Below are positions 1 to 10,879 of a stretch of 64,000 nt of DNA, piece by piece. Under the pieces are notes generated by a model that saw nothing but the letters and a program-made list of their open reading frames with translations, had not been told where the DNA came from and did not search any database. The DNA comes from Fistularia commersonii (Eukaryota; Chordata; Actinopteri; Syngnathiformes; Fistulariidae). Numbering within the stretch: the first letter of the stretch is position 1; each line of letters opens with the position of its first letter. Where the stretch lies: NCBI GenBank assembly GCA_037954325.1, contig JBBMNZ010000001.1, positions 3,364,232-3,428,231 on the forward strand. Reading direction: 5' to 3'. The position numbers and the translations under genes were made by a program.

Positions 1-60
<60 letters not shown>
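1..60. repeat. (AC)n microsatellite at the window edge
   Basis: Uninterrupted AC dinucleotide repeat that continues beyond the left edge. It lies upstream of the first visible sirt5 exon, so it is intronic to that gene. Confidence 0.95.
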
Positions 61-65
<5 letters not shown>

Positions 66-136
66 TCACCTAAAACAGGCAGTCTGGCAGACATGAGCGG
101 AGTATTTGTAGGAAAACAAACTGTCTGTTATTTTCA

Positions 137-140
<4 letters not shown>

Positions 141-197
<57 letters not shown>

Positions 198-352
198 ATG
201 TGTGTGTGTGTGTGTGTGTTGCAGGTGCGAGCAGGGCGACTGTCACGGCCTCCTCAGACCTGCTGTGGTTTGGTTTGGAGAAACTCTGGACTCCGATATT
301 CTCACCTACGCGGAGGAAGTTCTGGACAGCTGTGACCTCTGCCTCGTGGTAA

Positions 353-419
<67 letters not shown>
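141..419. repeat. Two (TG)n tracts flanking a sirt5 exon
   Basis: A nearly pure TG tract (about 141-219) runs up to the TTGCAG acceptor of the exon at 225. A second tract (about 357-419) begins eight bases after the donor. In the pre-mRNA both are UG repeats, which are known binding sites for TDP-43 and CELF-type splicing factors. Confidence 0.9.
225..348 (+). CDS. sirt5: sirt5, NAD-dependent protein deacylase sirtuin-5, internal exon (third from last)
   Basis: One base completes a split codon, then 41 codons follow. The peptide opens with CEQGDC, which carries the second pair of the four zinc-binding cysteines of class III sirtuins. It continues with the VVWFGE motif of the NAD-binding core and ends CDLCLV. 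Acceptor TTGCAG and donor GTAAGC flank it, and the exon ends in phase 0. SIRT5 works in mitochondria, removing succinyl, malonyl and glutaryl groups from lysines. The rest of the N-terminal half lies upstream of the window. The match to vertebrate SIRT5, rather than other sirtuins, comes from the run through the following exons (VGTSSVVYPAAMFAPQVA). Confidence 0.93.
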
Positions 420-423
<4 letters not shown>

Positions 424-719
424 TGGGCGCGCGCATATGACAGAGGTCAAATGTGAAAAGGGTGTCAACAGCTTTAACAGCTGCCAAATTGATTCTCGGC
501 CTGATAATTAACCAACCTCTGCAACCCCGGGACACTTTATGAAGAACAGTTTATTGATCACATATTGATTATAGTCAAACTGTGCGGTCGCGTTATGGAT
601 TTTATTATTTTTTTTACAGAAAATCGCAATCGGACACATCTTAGACGTGAATCATTAAAAAACCCTTTGACTCTGTCTTCCTCACACAGTCCAAAATCAA
701 TCAGTAGGGTCATTGACGA

Positions 720-835
720 CTAAATTGTCTTTAAGTGTGAATGGTTGGACGTCTCCATACGACGCCCTGTGATTGACAGCCAGCCGTGCAGCCTAAGCCC
801 CGCCTCCAGCCTTAACAATCTGTGATCTGGACGCG
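720..835 (+). repeat. SINE-like fragment (GTGAATGGTT...CCCCGCCT module)
   Basis: Contains GTGTGAATGGTTGGACGTC, then CCTGTGATTGACAG and AAGCCCCGCCTCC. This is the decayed 3' portion of an abundant fish dispersed repeat whose intact form reads on from a tRNA-like head (compare 4360-4615 on the other strand). It lies in a sirt5 intron. Related fragments recur at about 8460, 15970, 16109, 24388, 32690 and 37850. Confidence 0.6.
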
Positions 836-885
836 CAGTGTGAGCGACTCCTGACCGAACGCCGTGTCGAAATCCGTCCTTGCAG

Positions 886-1001
886 GTGGGCACCTCCTCC
901 GTGGTGTATCCGGCGGCCATGTTTGCCCCCCAGGTGGCGGCCCGAGGCGTGCCGGTGGCCGAGTTCAACATGGAGAACACGCCGGCTACCATGCAGTTCA
1001 G
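886..1001 (+). CDS. sirt5: sirt5, penultimate coding exon
   Basis: This reads VGTSSVVYPAAMFAPQVA, the sirtuin GTSS segment of the NAD site, followed by ARGVPVAEFN and TPATMQF. The stretch is nearly identical in register to vertebrate SIRT5. It is 116 nt long (38 codons plus two bases), between a CTTGCAG acceptor and a GTGCGT donor. The trailing AG joins the first G of the next exon to make Arg. The intron before it (349-885) is 537 bp and holds a TG repeat and a SINE-like fragment. Confidence 0.95.
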
Positions 1002-1608
1002 GTGCGTGTCGTGGGCCGCAGCTATGCTGAGCTCACACTCGTAGGAATGATAAAACACACTGAAACTTAAAGCCTTTTAACCAGCCATTTTTCATCAAGA
1101 AATTGTCTGAAAATCAGGATCAATTAATTTTTAAGAAACAAAGACGTTTGGACAAATCCATGATATAAAAAAAAAAGAATTAAACACCTTTCAGAGCTGT
1201 GAGGAGGCACATTTGATTTTATCATTATTATAATTATAATTATCATCACCCCTTATTCTTCACTTTATTTTATTTTTACCTTATTTTCATTTTAGTTTTA
1301 TCTGCCTTAATTTTATATATTTATTTTGTTTTATCAATGTTTATTTTATATATTATTTTTAACCGACCTATATGCCATATATTTATTTTTAGATATTTAT
1401 AGTCATTGGATCTGTTCTAGAATGATATGCTATCCTCCAATTGGCCCCCGGTAACAAAATTTCTCTGGTGATGATGATGATGGTGATGATGATTATTATT
1501 ATTATTATTTTTGTTATTATTATTATTATTTGATTCCTCAGCAGATCTGACTTTGTGAATCCCTGCCACAGCATTGGTTCAGTCCGCTCTCTTTGCGTTT
1601 GTCCCTAG

Positions 1609-1681
1609 GTTCCACTTCCACGGCCCCTGTGGAACCACGCTGCCCCCCGCCCTCTGCCGCCATGACACTGAGCCCGAGTGA
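1609..1681 (+). CDS. sirt5: sirt5, last coding exon with stop
   Basis: After the CCCTAG acceptor the frame reads FHFHGPCGTTLPPALCRH and ends at TGA 1679-1681. GPCGTTLP is the conserved C-terminal signature of SIRT5. The last residues (HDTEPE) differ from mammals, as expected for the variable tail. The three exons here encode about 103 residues of a protein of about 310, so roughly the C-terminal third is present. All junctions are in phase and no break is seen. Confidence 0.95.
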
Positions 1682-2066
1682 CACCGTGCACGCCCAGACT
1701 GTCCTGGCGCTGGACAACCTCCATGGTGATGGTTAGGGAGTGGGGTAAAACACTAAGAACTAAAGGGGTCAAAGGGGTCAATGAAATGACGCGCCCTCGT
1801 CCAACTCGTTAAGGGAAAAATATTGTGAAGGCGAACAATGAAGAAGCCCAATTTACTCCGTGTTTACACTGTTGCATTGTGACGTCCTCCTCGTGAATCT
1901 ATGTGACGAATCCCAGCCGGCCGCCTCGGCCGTTTCTTTCTATCTGTAACTTTGCACACCCCCGTCATTCGCCTGAATTTGATAATCGTTTGAAATTCAT
2001 GCAAAAGAGGGGCAACGCAACCCTAAGGATTGGAGAATGCAACCTAAGAACTACTGTTGATGTAAA

Positions 2067-2072
2067 AATAAA
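2067..2072 (+). terminator. sirt5: Candidate sirt5 poly(A) signal AATAAA
   Basis: An AATAAA hexamer lies about 385 bp after the sirt5 stop. It is the first good poly(A) signal downstream, which suggests a short 3' UTR. No T/G-rich downstream element was verified. Confidence 0.5.
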
Positions 2073-2499
2073 GAATTCTAAAGAAATCTGTTTATTATAT
2101 TAAAAAAAACGTATCCCGACATGCTGTTGTGCGGCCATCTCTGTTTTGGTTTTTGAAGCCAGCAGGCCCCGCCCACAAAGCCTTTCTCCAATCCGTTATT
2201 GCCTGGAAACCTCCACCTATCGGCTCTGGGGTTTTTCAAAGTGCAATGGTGTTCGGCCATTTTCCAAAGACCAGTCGGGCCCAAACCTCGAGTGTGTGTG
2301 TGTGTGTGTGTGAGACTCCTGAAGCCACCTGATGGCCAACAAGTTGGCCAACGCGCAAGATGGAATCAGCCCCCATCTGTGGGACCCGTTCCTATACAGA
2401 TATCTGGGAAATCAAAAGCTGGTGGAGGTGTTGAGGATAATTTCAAGTAAGTGGGATTATGCCTAACATGACAAGTCTGTTCAAGAAACTCATTGATTG

Positions 2500-2502
2500 G
2501 CA

Positions 2503-2541
<39 letters not shown>

Positions 2542-2834
2542 AAGATTTTAGGCACCTTGAAAATTCTGATATGTGTTGATCTGAGGTAAACTAAAGGAAA
2601 GTGACTTGCAGTTTGATAGTGTTGGCCAGCTGTGTGTGTGCGCGTGTGCATCAGACAACAGTGGCAAACAAAACTGCTTCAGTTAAAAAAAAACAACACT
2701 GTAATTCTCTGCCAGTAGGGGGCAGTGTCGAGCTGCTCTGTTTTCCAACATCCTGGATAAAGGATGGGGGATTAGAAGAAGTCAGTCCTTTCAGTATTAT
2801 CTGTGTTTGAGAAATGTGTGTGTGTGTGTGTGTC

Positions 2835-2869
<35 letters not shown>

Positions 2870-3157
2870 CTCCAGTGTCTGAATGCATGGAGTGTGATGA
2901 AGGCCGTGTGGGAAGCCTGCCAGTGGCCATGAGTCAGTTCCACTTACAACGGCTGGGTATTGGGGTGTGTGTGTGTGTGTATGATATAAATATATGCTCT
3001 TCTCGAAGGAACCCCCCCCCCCCCCGTTCCAAGTCCGTGCACTGAACTGGACATTCTCTCCGGCGTATAGATCCTCCCTCGGAGTCTTTGTTCTGCTTCG
3101 GTCAAAGATGAGATTGCGCTTGACACTTGGCTGCCTGGCCTTCTAATCCCAACCCTC

Positions 3158-3205
<48 letters not shown>
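2500..3205. repeat. Cluster of CA/TG microsatellites downstream of sirt5
   Basis: Separate tracts at about 2500-2539 (CA), 2815-2860 (interrupted TG), 2965-2980 (TG) and 3163-3205 (CA). The DNA between them is non-coding and shows no gene. Confidence 0.85.
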
Positions 3206-3207
<2 letters not shown>

Positions 3208-3955
3208 CCCTGCCCGACTTTCATCATGGCAGCATACACACTGCGGAGGCTCATATGAGTTCTTCCCCCCGCCCCCTGCATGGTTATTTGCTGGAATGTG
3301 TGTGTGTGTGTGTGTGTGTGTTTTGGGTGGTGGGTCAGGAGAGGTTATTAATCCGGCTCTAAATTGATGGAGGTTTCTGCCCCCCCCCCCCCCCCCCCGC
3401 TCCACCCCTTCCTGCCTTTGCTCTCCACCGGCCGACTCTTGCATCACCCCTTCCCTCGTCCCTGCACCCTCATCCGCTCAGCTTCCGCGAGACGCCATCT
3501 TCATCTCCCCTCCCACGCCGTCACCGCCGCCGCCGCCGCCGTCCCCCAGCTACGCCTCAATCACCTGCTCATTAGAGGGAGGATGACGGTCCGCCGGTTC
3601 CCCCGTGACTCGGCTCCAAAAATAACAGAGCCAATTTCCCGCCTGTTAGGTGGCGATTTCACACCAATCTGGAAGCCGCGCTGCCCGGCATGGCCTGTCA
3701 GCCGGGAGGAGGAAGCGGCACGGGGGGGGGGGGGGGGTGGAGGTGGTGGCGTGCACGTAGGTCGGGGTGTAACCTTCATCCTGCGCCCTCCTGGGGAGTA
3801 TGTCAGGATAATCCCGAACACCCGGGGTCAACAGAGCGGGGCGACCCCACTCCCCCACCTTCCACCCACCTGTTGCACCCCCAAAGTCAAAGAGAAACAA
3901 TTCAAAAGCATGTTTTTAATCATTTGTCATTGTGCGGTGTTTCTTCTATTAACAT
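3206..3955. other. Intergenic stretch with poly-C and poly-G runs, no gene seen
   Basis: Contains an 18-base C run near 3381 and a 16-base G run near 3722, a TG tract (3298-3320) and a short CGC repeat (about 3527-3541). Long open frames here owe their length to proline- and glycine-rich simple sequence. I see no conserved protein motif. Confidence 0.6.
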
Positions 3956-4256
3956 TATACATACTGGAGTCTTCGTCTTTTCCTTTGGGCTTTTCCCTTC
4001 CCGTCCTCGTGACTCCCAAAGAGAACAAAAAAACATCTTCATCTCTGCGACCTCTTTTGGCCACTGTCATGGTTTCCCGCCCATACAGCATCGCTGTCTT
4101 ATCCACCTTTCATTCTGGCTGGTCGTCTTCTATCTCATGGTACCCCTGACACTTTTCTCCACCCATTCCAGTCTGTTTCTTTCCACATTCTGGACTGTTG
4201 ACCCCGAGTACTTGAAATCCTCCAACTTCTTGATCTCCGCTCCCTGGAGCATCGCA
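3956..4256 (-). pseudogene. Fossil of a LINE-type reverse transcriptase (C-terminal part)
   Basis: On the minus strand one short reading is EIKKLEDFKYSGSTVQ, matching the FKYLGS-type motif downstream of the catalytic region in non-LTR retrotransposon reverse transcriptases. The plus-strand text around it (GACACTTTTCTCCACCCATT, CTGTTGACCCCGAGTACTTG) is the familiar complement of a fish LINE ORF end. The frame is interrupted and no catalytic box is present, so it is dead. Confidence 0.6.
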
Positions 4257-4359
4257 CATACAGCGGTACCCTTCAGATTACTGCGGTACATTCTGCAGTA
4301 CTTCTATCACACATGAAGCAGCAGTGCTCAGATTTCCAGAATCGCTTTGTAAGTAATTT

Positions 4360-4615
4360 TACATCCAGCCATCGTCTGCCACTTATCTTGCATTCAGGGC
4401 ATCGGTTGAGACGCCAGTCAATCGCAGGGTTAACATATACAAACGGACAACCATTCACTCACTCGGCACTTTTTTCCGATCAACCTGCTGCATGTTTTCG
4501 AACTGTGGAAGGAAACCCAAGCAGACACGGGGAGAACATGCAAACTCCACACTGAAAGGTCCAACTTGTTGGAATCCAACCACGGTCCTTCATGCTGTGG
4601 TAACCGCTGCCTGCA
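4360..4615 (-). mobile_element. tRNA-type SINE-like element, minus orientation
   Basis: Read on the minus strand it has GCAGCGGTTACCACAGCATG, then TGGTTGGATTCCAAC (a Pol III B-box-like segment). GTGTGGAGTTTGCATGTTCT, CCCCGTGTCTGC and GAATGGTTGTCCG follow. This is the widespread fish dispersed repeat that carries a tRNA-like head. No target-site duplication was confirmed. It supplies the reference for the many short fragments elsewhere in the window. Confidence 0.7.
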
Positions 4616-4799
4616 CAGTAATTTCACAACTCGCTTTGGTTAATGATGCTAAACAGACAACATGTAACTGGCATGAAATAAATCAAAAGGGAACTCAGGG
4701 CGATTGTGGTTGGTTGTGCAAAATGGCAAGATGTGCAAAGTAGTGCAATAGAGGGGTTGGGACAGTGTTCAATGGGGCGTATAGTGAAGAGGCACGCTG

Positions 4800-5225
4800 T
4801 CTTATATCATCTAAAACAGAGATGACGCTATTGTTGTGTTGTGTCCTGCCTTTTAAGGTGGGTTTGTGTCAGTTTTTATCTCTAAATTTCAGTAAAAGTC
4901 TTGAATCCTTGAACCTCCTGCCAGAGGGGGAGTGGTTTGAAAAGTCTATGTCCTTGGCGAGAGGGGTCACCCAGGATCTTGCCTGCATGCCTGCAGGTCC
5001 TGGTGTACAGGGTGTACAGGTCCTGTAGAGAAGGTAGATTGCGGCCAATCCCCCTCTCTGCAAAGCGGGTGATACACTGCAGTCCGCCCTTGTCTCTGGC
5101 GGCGGCGGCGGTGTACCAGATGGTGATGGAGGAGGTGAGGATAGACTCTGATGGAGGTGTAGAAGTGCACCATCATTGTCTTTGGCAGGTTGAACTTTTT
5201 AAACTGCCTCAGGAAGAACATCCGC
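4800..5225 (-). pseudogene. LINE reverse transcriptase C-terminal fossil (Rex/CR1-like)
   Basis: On the minus strand the peptide begins MFFLRQFKKFNLPKTMMVHF. After one single-base frameshift it continues SILTSSITIWYTA, then GRNLPSLQDLYT and later GHRLF. This order matches the C-terminal domain of fish CR1/Rex-type non-LTR reverse transcriptases (FLR-L-F-LPKTMM...SITIWY...). At least one frameshift and loss of the catalytic part make it inactive. It sits in the same orientation as the fragment at 3956-4256. Confidence 0.72.
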
Positions 5226-5600
5226 TACTGCGGTTCGCTTGTGACCATGTGCCACGGTATGTGGTGCAGGGTTTCTCATATCACCACGTACAAACTGCGG
5301 TATCTCTTAAATCGCCATTGTACGTGTCACAGTATTTCTAATAACATCGCACATAGTACAGTACCTCTCAGATTATACTACAGCTTATTGGGATTGTAAA
5401 TACTGCAGTACCTCTCAGTTTCCCATAGTACATAATGCAGGGCCACTCAGATTACCATGATACATACTGTAGTACTTCTGGTATGCCCCCGGGACTTCCT
5501 GCAGAACTTTTCATTTTACAATGGTGCCTTCTGTAGTTCTTGTAATATCACCCAAGTAGTACTTCACCTCTGTAGTACTTCTTATATCCATGCCATACAT

Positions 5601-6085
5601 CAGTGAGGTGTGGTGAGGCTCATGGCTGGTGAGGCACGCCTACCATGAAGCAGGAGGACTGTGTGCCTCACTTCGTGGCTCTTTGCACCCGTTTTATGAT
5701 CCCTACGCCCATGAAAGTAGTAACATATTCGATTGTTGACAAAAAACACTGTACGTTGGAAATGTAGTTCATATAGCAAAAGTGTTTAAACATGATATTA
5801 GGGACAAACAGAGATATAGCCATACGGTCTTAGTGCAGAGCATGTTGGCAAGCCGTCATTGCGCAATCTAGGTTGAGGCTCAACGGTCCGCAGCCTCACC
5901 GGTCTCATGTCTCTTCTTAGTATTTGAGCAGATAATGTGAAAATCCAGCAATTTTGAATTAAAAAAAAAACAATCTAAAACCGGTGAAGTTAAATGAGAA
6001 AAACCTTATATATAACCATTTTATTCTCCAAGATTGACAAGTGAGGCACAGCCTCCCCTGCCTCCCCTGACTGCACGTCACCACT
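5601..6085. mobile_element. hAT-like MITE inserted in the minisatellite
   Basis: The left end reads CAGTGAGGTG and the right end reads GTCACCACT, an imperfect terminal inverted repeat of the CAGTG type seen in hAT non-autonomous elements. The sequence has no relation to the flanking minisatellite. ATACAT occurs at both borders and could be part of a target duplication, but the flanks are themselves repetitive. No transposase is encoded. Confidence 0.5.
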
Positions 6086-6185
6086 ATACATACTGCAGAC
6101 CTGCAGTACGTGTTGTACCACTGTGGTACTTTCTGCATTGACTCAAATACTATCAAGGTACATGCTGGAGTATTTAAGCAGGATT

Positions 6186-7719
6186 AAAATACCTTGAGAT
6201 TCAGCCCTCAGTTTGTCTGTCAGGCACATTGTTTCATTTAGGAGCTGCTCCATTTCCTTTTCGTACAGATATATATATATAATGTTCTTTTTAAGTTACA
6301 GAAGTTCAGTTACCATAGTAACGCCTGACTTGCACACTTCCCCTCTGTTTCTCGACAGAAGCAAAGCGTCTGTTGTTTGCTTTTTCAAAACACGGGATAG
6401 AAAAAAGACAGTGAGGGACAGTTAGCATGTTAGCATGTAGCCCAGTGTCAGTCAGCATTTTCTGGTTTGTGGACAACACACGGCCTCTCTGTTAGCCCTT
6501 TCAATTCCTGATTTTTGAGATGCGTGCAGGGGATGCCATTATTAAATGCTCCCTGCTACCATTCCTTTTTTAAAAAAAAAACAAAACAAAATCAAGTCAT
6601 ATTTTTCCTTTATCTCTGCTTCCCAGGCTCGTCAGCTGGGTAGAGATATACTCACTGGCGCCCCCTAGAGGGCAAAATGCAACTGCTAATTTGGTACTCC
6701 CCGCTCCAATTTTTCTATTTTCTTTTTTTTCCTAGAATACAGACACTGAATGTGTCTCTGAATGTTCACCTTTCAGTCTTGAGATCAAGTGTCAGACGAC
6801 GATGACCACCCCCGTCCTCCCGTCCATCAGTCACCGTCACCGTCGGAAACCCGGTCCGACTTCCTTCCCGAGACGGCGCCGGATGAGATCGGAGACGAGG
6901 CCGGCGACGGGAGGTTAGGGTAAATATCTCCATCAATGTCATGGTGTCAACGGGCGGCCATGTTGGTGCAGCGGCACCACAGGAAGTGGGCTCTGTGGGG
7001 GATCGGAGATCTGGGCAGATAGCTCCACTTACCTCGTCTCGTTCGCTCGTCCAACAGAAATTCCAATTAGTTGAATCTCTCGCCGATTCCTCTCAAACCG
7101 GAGCGCCATATTTTATTCATTCCTTCGGGGAACTGCGAGAGCGAATTAACTCGGGCCGCGGACGCCTCGGCCGGTCCATCCGATGAAGCCCGCGACTCTC
7201 TCTGCTATCGATTTTTAATTCGCAAAAAAACTTGTTCCTGTGTTCCATCTCGAGGAAAGAAGCTGAAACTTTTAGCCGGAGGAAATAAAAGAGTGAGTGC
7301 GTGAGAGAAAATGTGTGTTTCTCGTATTTCTCTCGACGTGAGTGCGAACTGCCGGAAAAGAAAAGTTGACGGATGTCCTCGAAGAAAATCACCTTACTGT
7401 TTTTTTTTCCTTTCCGGGCATGACTGTAATTTCATTCTCTGCAATGAAGACTGATGTTAGCATTCGTGCTAACACAACACACATGACCTATGACCTGACA
7501 CCCCATGTCCTCATTTGAGGACATCATGTTCCCTGTGGACGCACAGAGTAATCCCAAGCACGCGGAGTCTGTATTTCCAGTCACTGTTAGCATTGTCTAG
7601 CATGCGCTAATGCTATTGCTAAGGACGCTTCTCCGAAATAGCTTTGAAAATTGTCCTTGCTGGCTTGTTTATTTGTTTACTTGTTAAAAAAATTGGTGCC
7701 TCTTCATCTTGGAGAGAGT
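6186..7719. other. Intergenic stretch, no confirmed gene
   Basis: Mixed sequence with short A/T runs. It includes one GC-rich acidic open stretch (6795-6923), treated in the findings. I see no other gene, RNA or recognisable transposon. Confidence 0.5.
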
Positions 7720-7723
7720 GTGT

Positions 7724-7725
<2 letters not shown>

Positions 7726-7765
<40 letters not shown>

Positions 7766-7895
7766 ATTCTTCAAAGTATTGTTGTACTTTACGGTGCAGT
7801 ATCATTATGTGTAACACGCTTGGTCGGTGCCCTCCCTTCGCTGCATAAAGGTTCTTGGTTCTAATCCCACGCCTACCTGGGTTCTCTACCTGCAT

Positions 7896-7978
<83 letters not shown>

Positions 7979-8106
7979 GCGCGTGTGTGAGTTACCCTGG
8001 TTCCTGCTTGGGTTCTCTCTGTGTATGCATCTGTTTTCCTGGTTTCTGCTTGGTTTCTATGTGTGTGTGTGTGTCGTGTGTGTCTGTATTCTCCTTGTTG
8101 CTGCAT

Positions 8107-8176
<70 letters not shown>

Positions 8177-8258
8177 AGTGAGAGTGAGAGAGTTCCTCTT
8201 GCTCTCCTGGTTCCTGCGAGTGCTGTCTGTGTGTGTGTTTTCCTGGTTCCTATCTGGG

Positions 8259-8316
<58 letters not shown>

Positions 8317-8402
8317 ACATGCATGTTCTCCTAGCTTTTTTGTGTCCGTGTCTGTGTGTGCATGAGTTCCCCACGTTCTCCCAGTGTCTGCCTGGCTGTT
8401 CC

Positions 8403-8435
<33 letters not shown>

Positions 8436-8450
8436 TGTGTGTGTGTTCTC
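7726..8450. repeat. Large (TG)n microsatellite cluster with repeated TTCTCC/GGTTCCTG spacers
   Basis: Five long TG tracts (about 7731-7764, 7903-7975, 8108-8172, 8261-8306, 8403-8446). They are separated by short unique pieces that repeat variants of CCTGGTTCCTGCTTGGGTTC. The spacers resemble the TGTTCTCC...TGGGTTCTC module of the local SINE, so the cluster probably grew inside a SINE copy. Confidence 0.8.
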
Positions 8451-8459
8451 CTTCTGTTG

Positions 8460-8575
8460 AAATAGTCAGGTGTCCATATACATGACGCTGTGATTGACAG
8501 ATGTCCCGCTTGGGGTTAAACCCCGCCTCCGGCCCCAACACCTGCAGGGATAGGCTCCGCCCCCTAAATGAGTAC
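8460..8575 (+). repeat. SINE-like 3' fragment
   Basis: Contains GCTGTGATTGACAG, AACCCCGCCTCCGG and GGGATAGGCTCCGCCCCC, the tail module of the same dispersed fish repeat seen at 720-835. It directly follows the TG cluster, which fits the idea that the cluster expanded within one SINE. Confidence 0.6.
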
Positions 8576-8885
8576 ACACAACGCCAATTCTATAAACCGA
8601 CGAGGAACTTTAAGATGATAATTTACTGATCCTATGATGGGGAAATTCAATAGTCATGGCAGCTTTAAGGGGAGAAAAACATGCAAATAGTAATCATAGA
8701 AAGAATATGCAAATAAAGGATATATATAGAAATGAGACAGAAGCCTAGTTAGAATATAAAAAGAAATAAAAATATTCATGAGAGAAATTGCATGTACAGT
8801 AGGATATGAGGGTACTTAAAGTGAAACAAGTGCAGAATGTATAAATAAAACATAAATATTGCAGAGATGAGTGCTGGGTAAAGAC

Positions 8886-8992
8886 GTGTGTGGAGGTTCT
8901 CAGTCATTCAGGTCATGGTGAATTCTTGTCGAAATCTTCTCGTCATGGCAACTGGGCTCGGAAGATACTCATCTAAGAGTCTTCTTCACTTT
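8886..8992 (-). mobile_element. Penelope-like element 3' tail
   Basis: On the minus strand this reads AAGAAGACTCTTAGATGAGT, then CAGTTGCCATGACGAGAAG, then GACCTGAATGACTGAGAACC. The order (a GAAGA...GATGAGT block, CAGTTGCC, then ATGACTGAGAA) matches the 3' ends of fish Penelope-like retroelements as I know them. No reverse transcriptase or GIY-YIG domain is present. Confidence 0.45.
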
Positions 8993-9240
8993 TAATGACC
9001 TGCGGGGAGTTTCCCCGTATAACTGCCAGGATTCCGGGCGGGTCTGGGTTATGGTGGCTTGTTATGTAAATGTATGAGTTGATTGGCAGAAACTAGGTCA
9101 AGGGGGGTTGTTATGCTAGTGGGGACGCCATTCGTGGGGGACAAAAGAGCAACTTTTGTGGAGTGTGAAAAGGTAAACCAGACAAATGAATAAAATCCAT
9201 CGGACGTTACCTGGCGGTGGATGTTTCCAGGTTTTTTTTT

Positions 9241-9440
9241 TAGGGTGTATTGTCACATGCACAGTGTAGAAACGTGTTTCCTTGTACAGTGAAATTCTTA
9301 CTTTGCTGTCCGCAGTACATTTATTGAAATATTGATAGTGTAAACATAATTATAAATATGAGCAGTGTTGGCACTAAAATAAGATATCTGAGTGTATCTC
9401 ACAAAGTGCAGGTGCAAGGATGAGTGCAGATTAAATAGCC
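9241..9440 (-). repeat. Retroposon 3' tail fragment
   Basis: TGTACAGTGAAATTCTTACT followed by GTGCAGGTGCAAGGATGAGT looks like the reversed 3' UTR of a fish non-LTR element (GTAAGAATTTCACTGTACA on the other strand). The family is uncertain. No coding remains are visible. Confidence 0.4.
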
Positions 9441-10197
9441 GTAGTTACACGTGCAGTCCTGCATGTAAGGTGTTGGAAAAGAGTAGCTGGTAGATAAAGA
9501 CAAAAAAAAAAAAGTTTAAAATTGCACAGCATTTTGCTACATTTAAAAAAAAAAGATATGTATTTGTGTTGTGGTACGGTCTTACAGCAGATGGAGTGAA
9601 GGACCTGAGGCAAAACTTTTGGCCGAAAACGGCAATAAACCCCGACATACGTGCACGGTCACAGTGCCGTGTTACTATCAATGATTCAAGATGGGGAAAC
9701 AGTGCTACGGTTTTAAAAATAACCTGGATTTTCCATTAGATCCAGAAAGAAGCCACTTATAATGTCGTTTGGCATTCTTTGAAAAGTGACAAAAAGATTT
9801 TTTTTAAGGCTCCTCGCCCCCGTTCTCCACTTCTATCCCCCGAAGGACCGCCGATACACCCTCGGGAATAAAAAAAAACCCTCTCTCCTTATTATATAAG
9901 TTTTCCGAAGACACACGTTTGGTGAGTGAAAACACACACAGATGTTGTTTACTGGCCGTGCTAGAGTTCAGTGCTAATGTGTTGCTGTGGGAACTGGGTT
10001 GTGTGGTCTCTGCAGAAAGGAGCCCACAGCTCTTCTACACACACACACACACACACACATTCGACTCAAACATCATTTCTCACGCTCTGCCGAACAGCAC
10101 AGGGGTCTTGCCAGCCGCGCCGACGTGTATCACACACACATCGCCATCACGTCCGATTCCTGGCCGGCGGTGACGTGACGACCACCCCGGGTTTAGC

Positions 10198-10543
10198 TAC
10201 TGTAATTTCCGGACTTTCAGACGCTACTTTTTTAAACACCGCGGCTTAAACAACGATGCGGCTAATTTATGGATATTTGGGGGGCTAACGAGCTTCACGC
10301 CGCTAAAACCTTTCGCCTCGTCACATCGGGCCGATGAAATTACCATGAAATTCTGAGGCCGTTCAATTCTGGCCTAGTTAAAAATTAAAAAAAAAAGAAT
10401 TCTGTGTAAATATCTCATGTTACAATGTGGACACCTGTGGCTTAAAGACATGTGCAGCCTGTATATCTACACATATATTTATTTGTTTGTTTTTAGCCGG
10501 TGCGGCTTATATTCAGGTGCGCTCAATAATCCGGAAATTAGGG
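10198..10543. mobile_element. MITE with TACTGTAATTTCCGGACT terminal repeat
   Basis: The left end TACTGTAATTTCCGGACT is matched by the right end, whose reverse complement is TCCCTAATTTCCGGATTAT. GCGGCTAATTTATGG and GTGCGGCTTATATTCAGGTG lie just inside the ends, typical of this abundant fish non-autonomous DNA element. It is 346 bp and encodes no protein. Confidence 0.6.
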
Positions 10544-10879
10544 AAGCTCTGATTGTTCGAGGAGGCAACTCTTTTTTTTTTTTTTTTTTTTTTGAGTTGA
10601 AACCATTTTTGGTGAACTCAATAAGAACCGGGCGTGCTAACAATGTTAGCATCCTGCACGGATGGAGACGCCATCTGCCAAAAAAAACAGAAAGTAGTTA
10701 GGTAATAATAAAAAATAAATGGCAATTTTCTGGATTGACTAACTGATGACCAGGATTTTTGTTTTTATCTTTTTATCGCACTCAATCTGGAGCTTCTCAA
10801 ATGCGCTTGGAGTCAGGCAGACGGGCTCGGCGGCGCCTCCTGTAGCTCGGAGGCGACGCCGTGGAAAGGATGTGACAAG

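Larger units (their letters stand above)
4256..6180. repeat. Degenerate minisatellite (GCAGTACYTCTCAGATTACC type) broken up by insertions
   Basis: Imperfect units such as CTGCAGTACTTCT, CAGTACCTCTCAGATTA and TACATACTGCAG repeat at 4256-4330, then at about 5226-5600 and again at 6086-6180. The gaps are filled by a SINE-like copy (4360-4615), a LINE fragment (about 4800-5225) and a MITE (5601-6085). The array was therefore probably one block before the insertions. Confidence 0.6.

Noticed and set aside
7873..8577. Cys/Val and His/Thr poly-dipeptide frames over TG/CA repeats
   Set aside because: They are translations of microsatellites.
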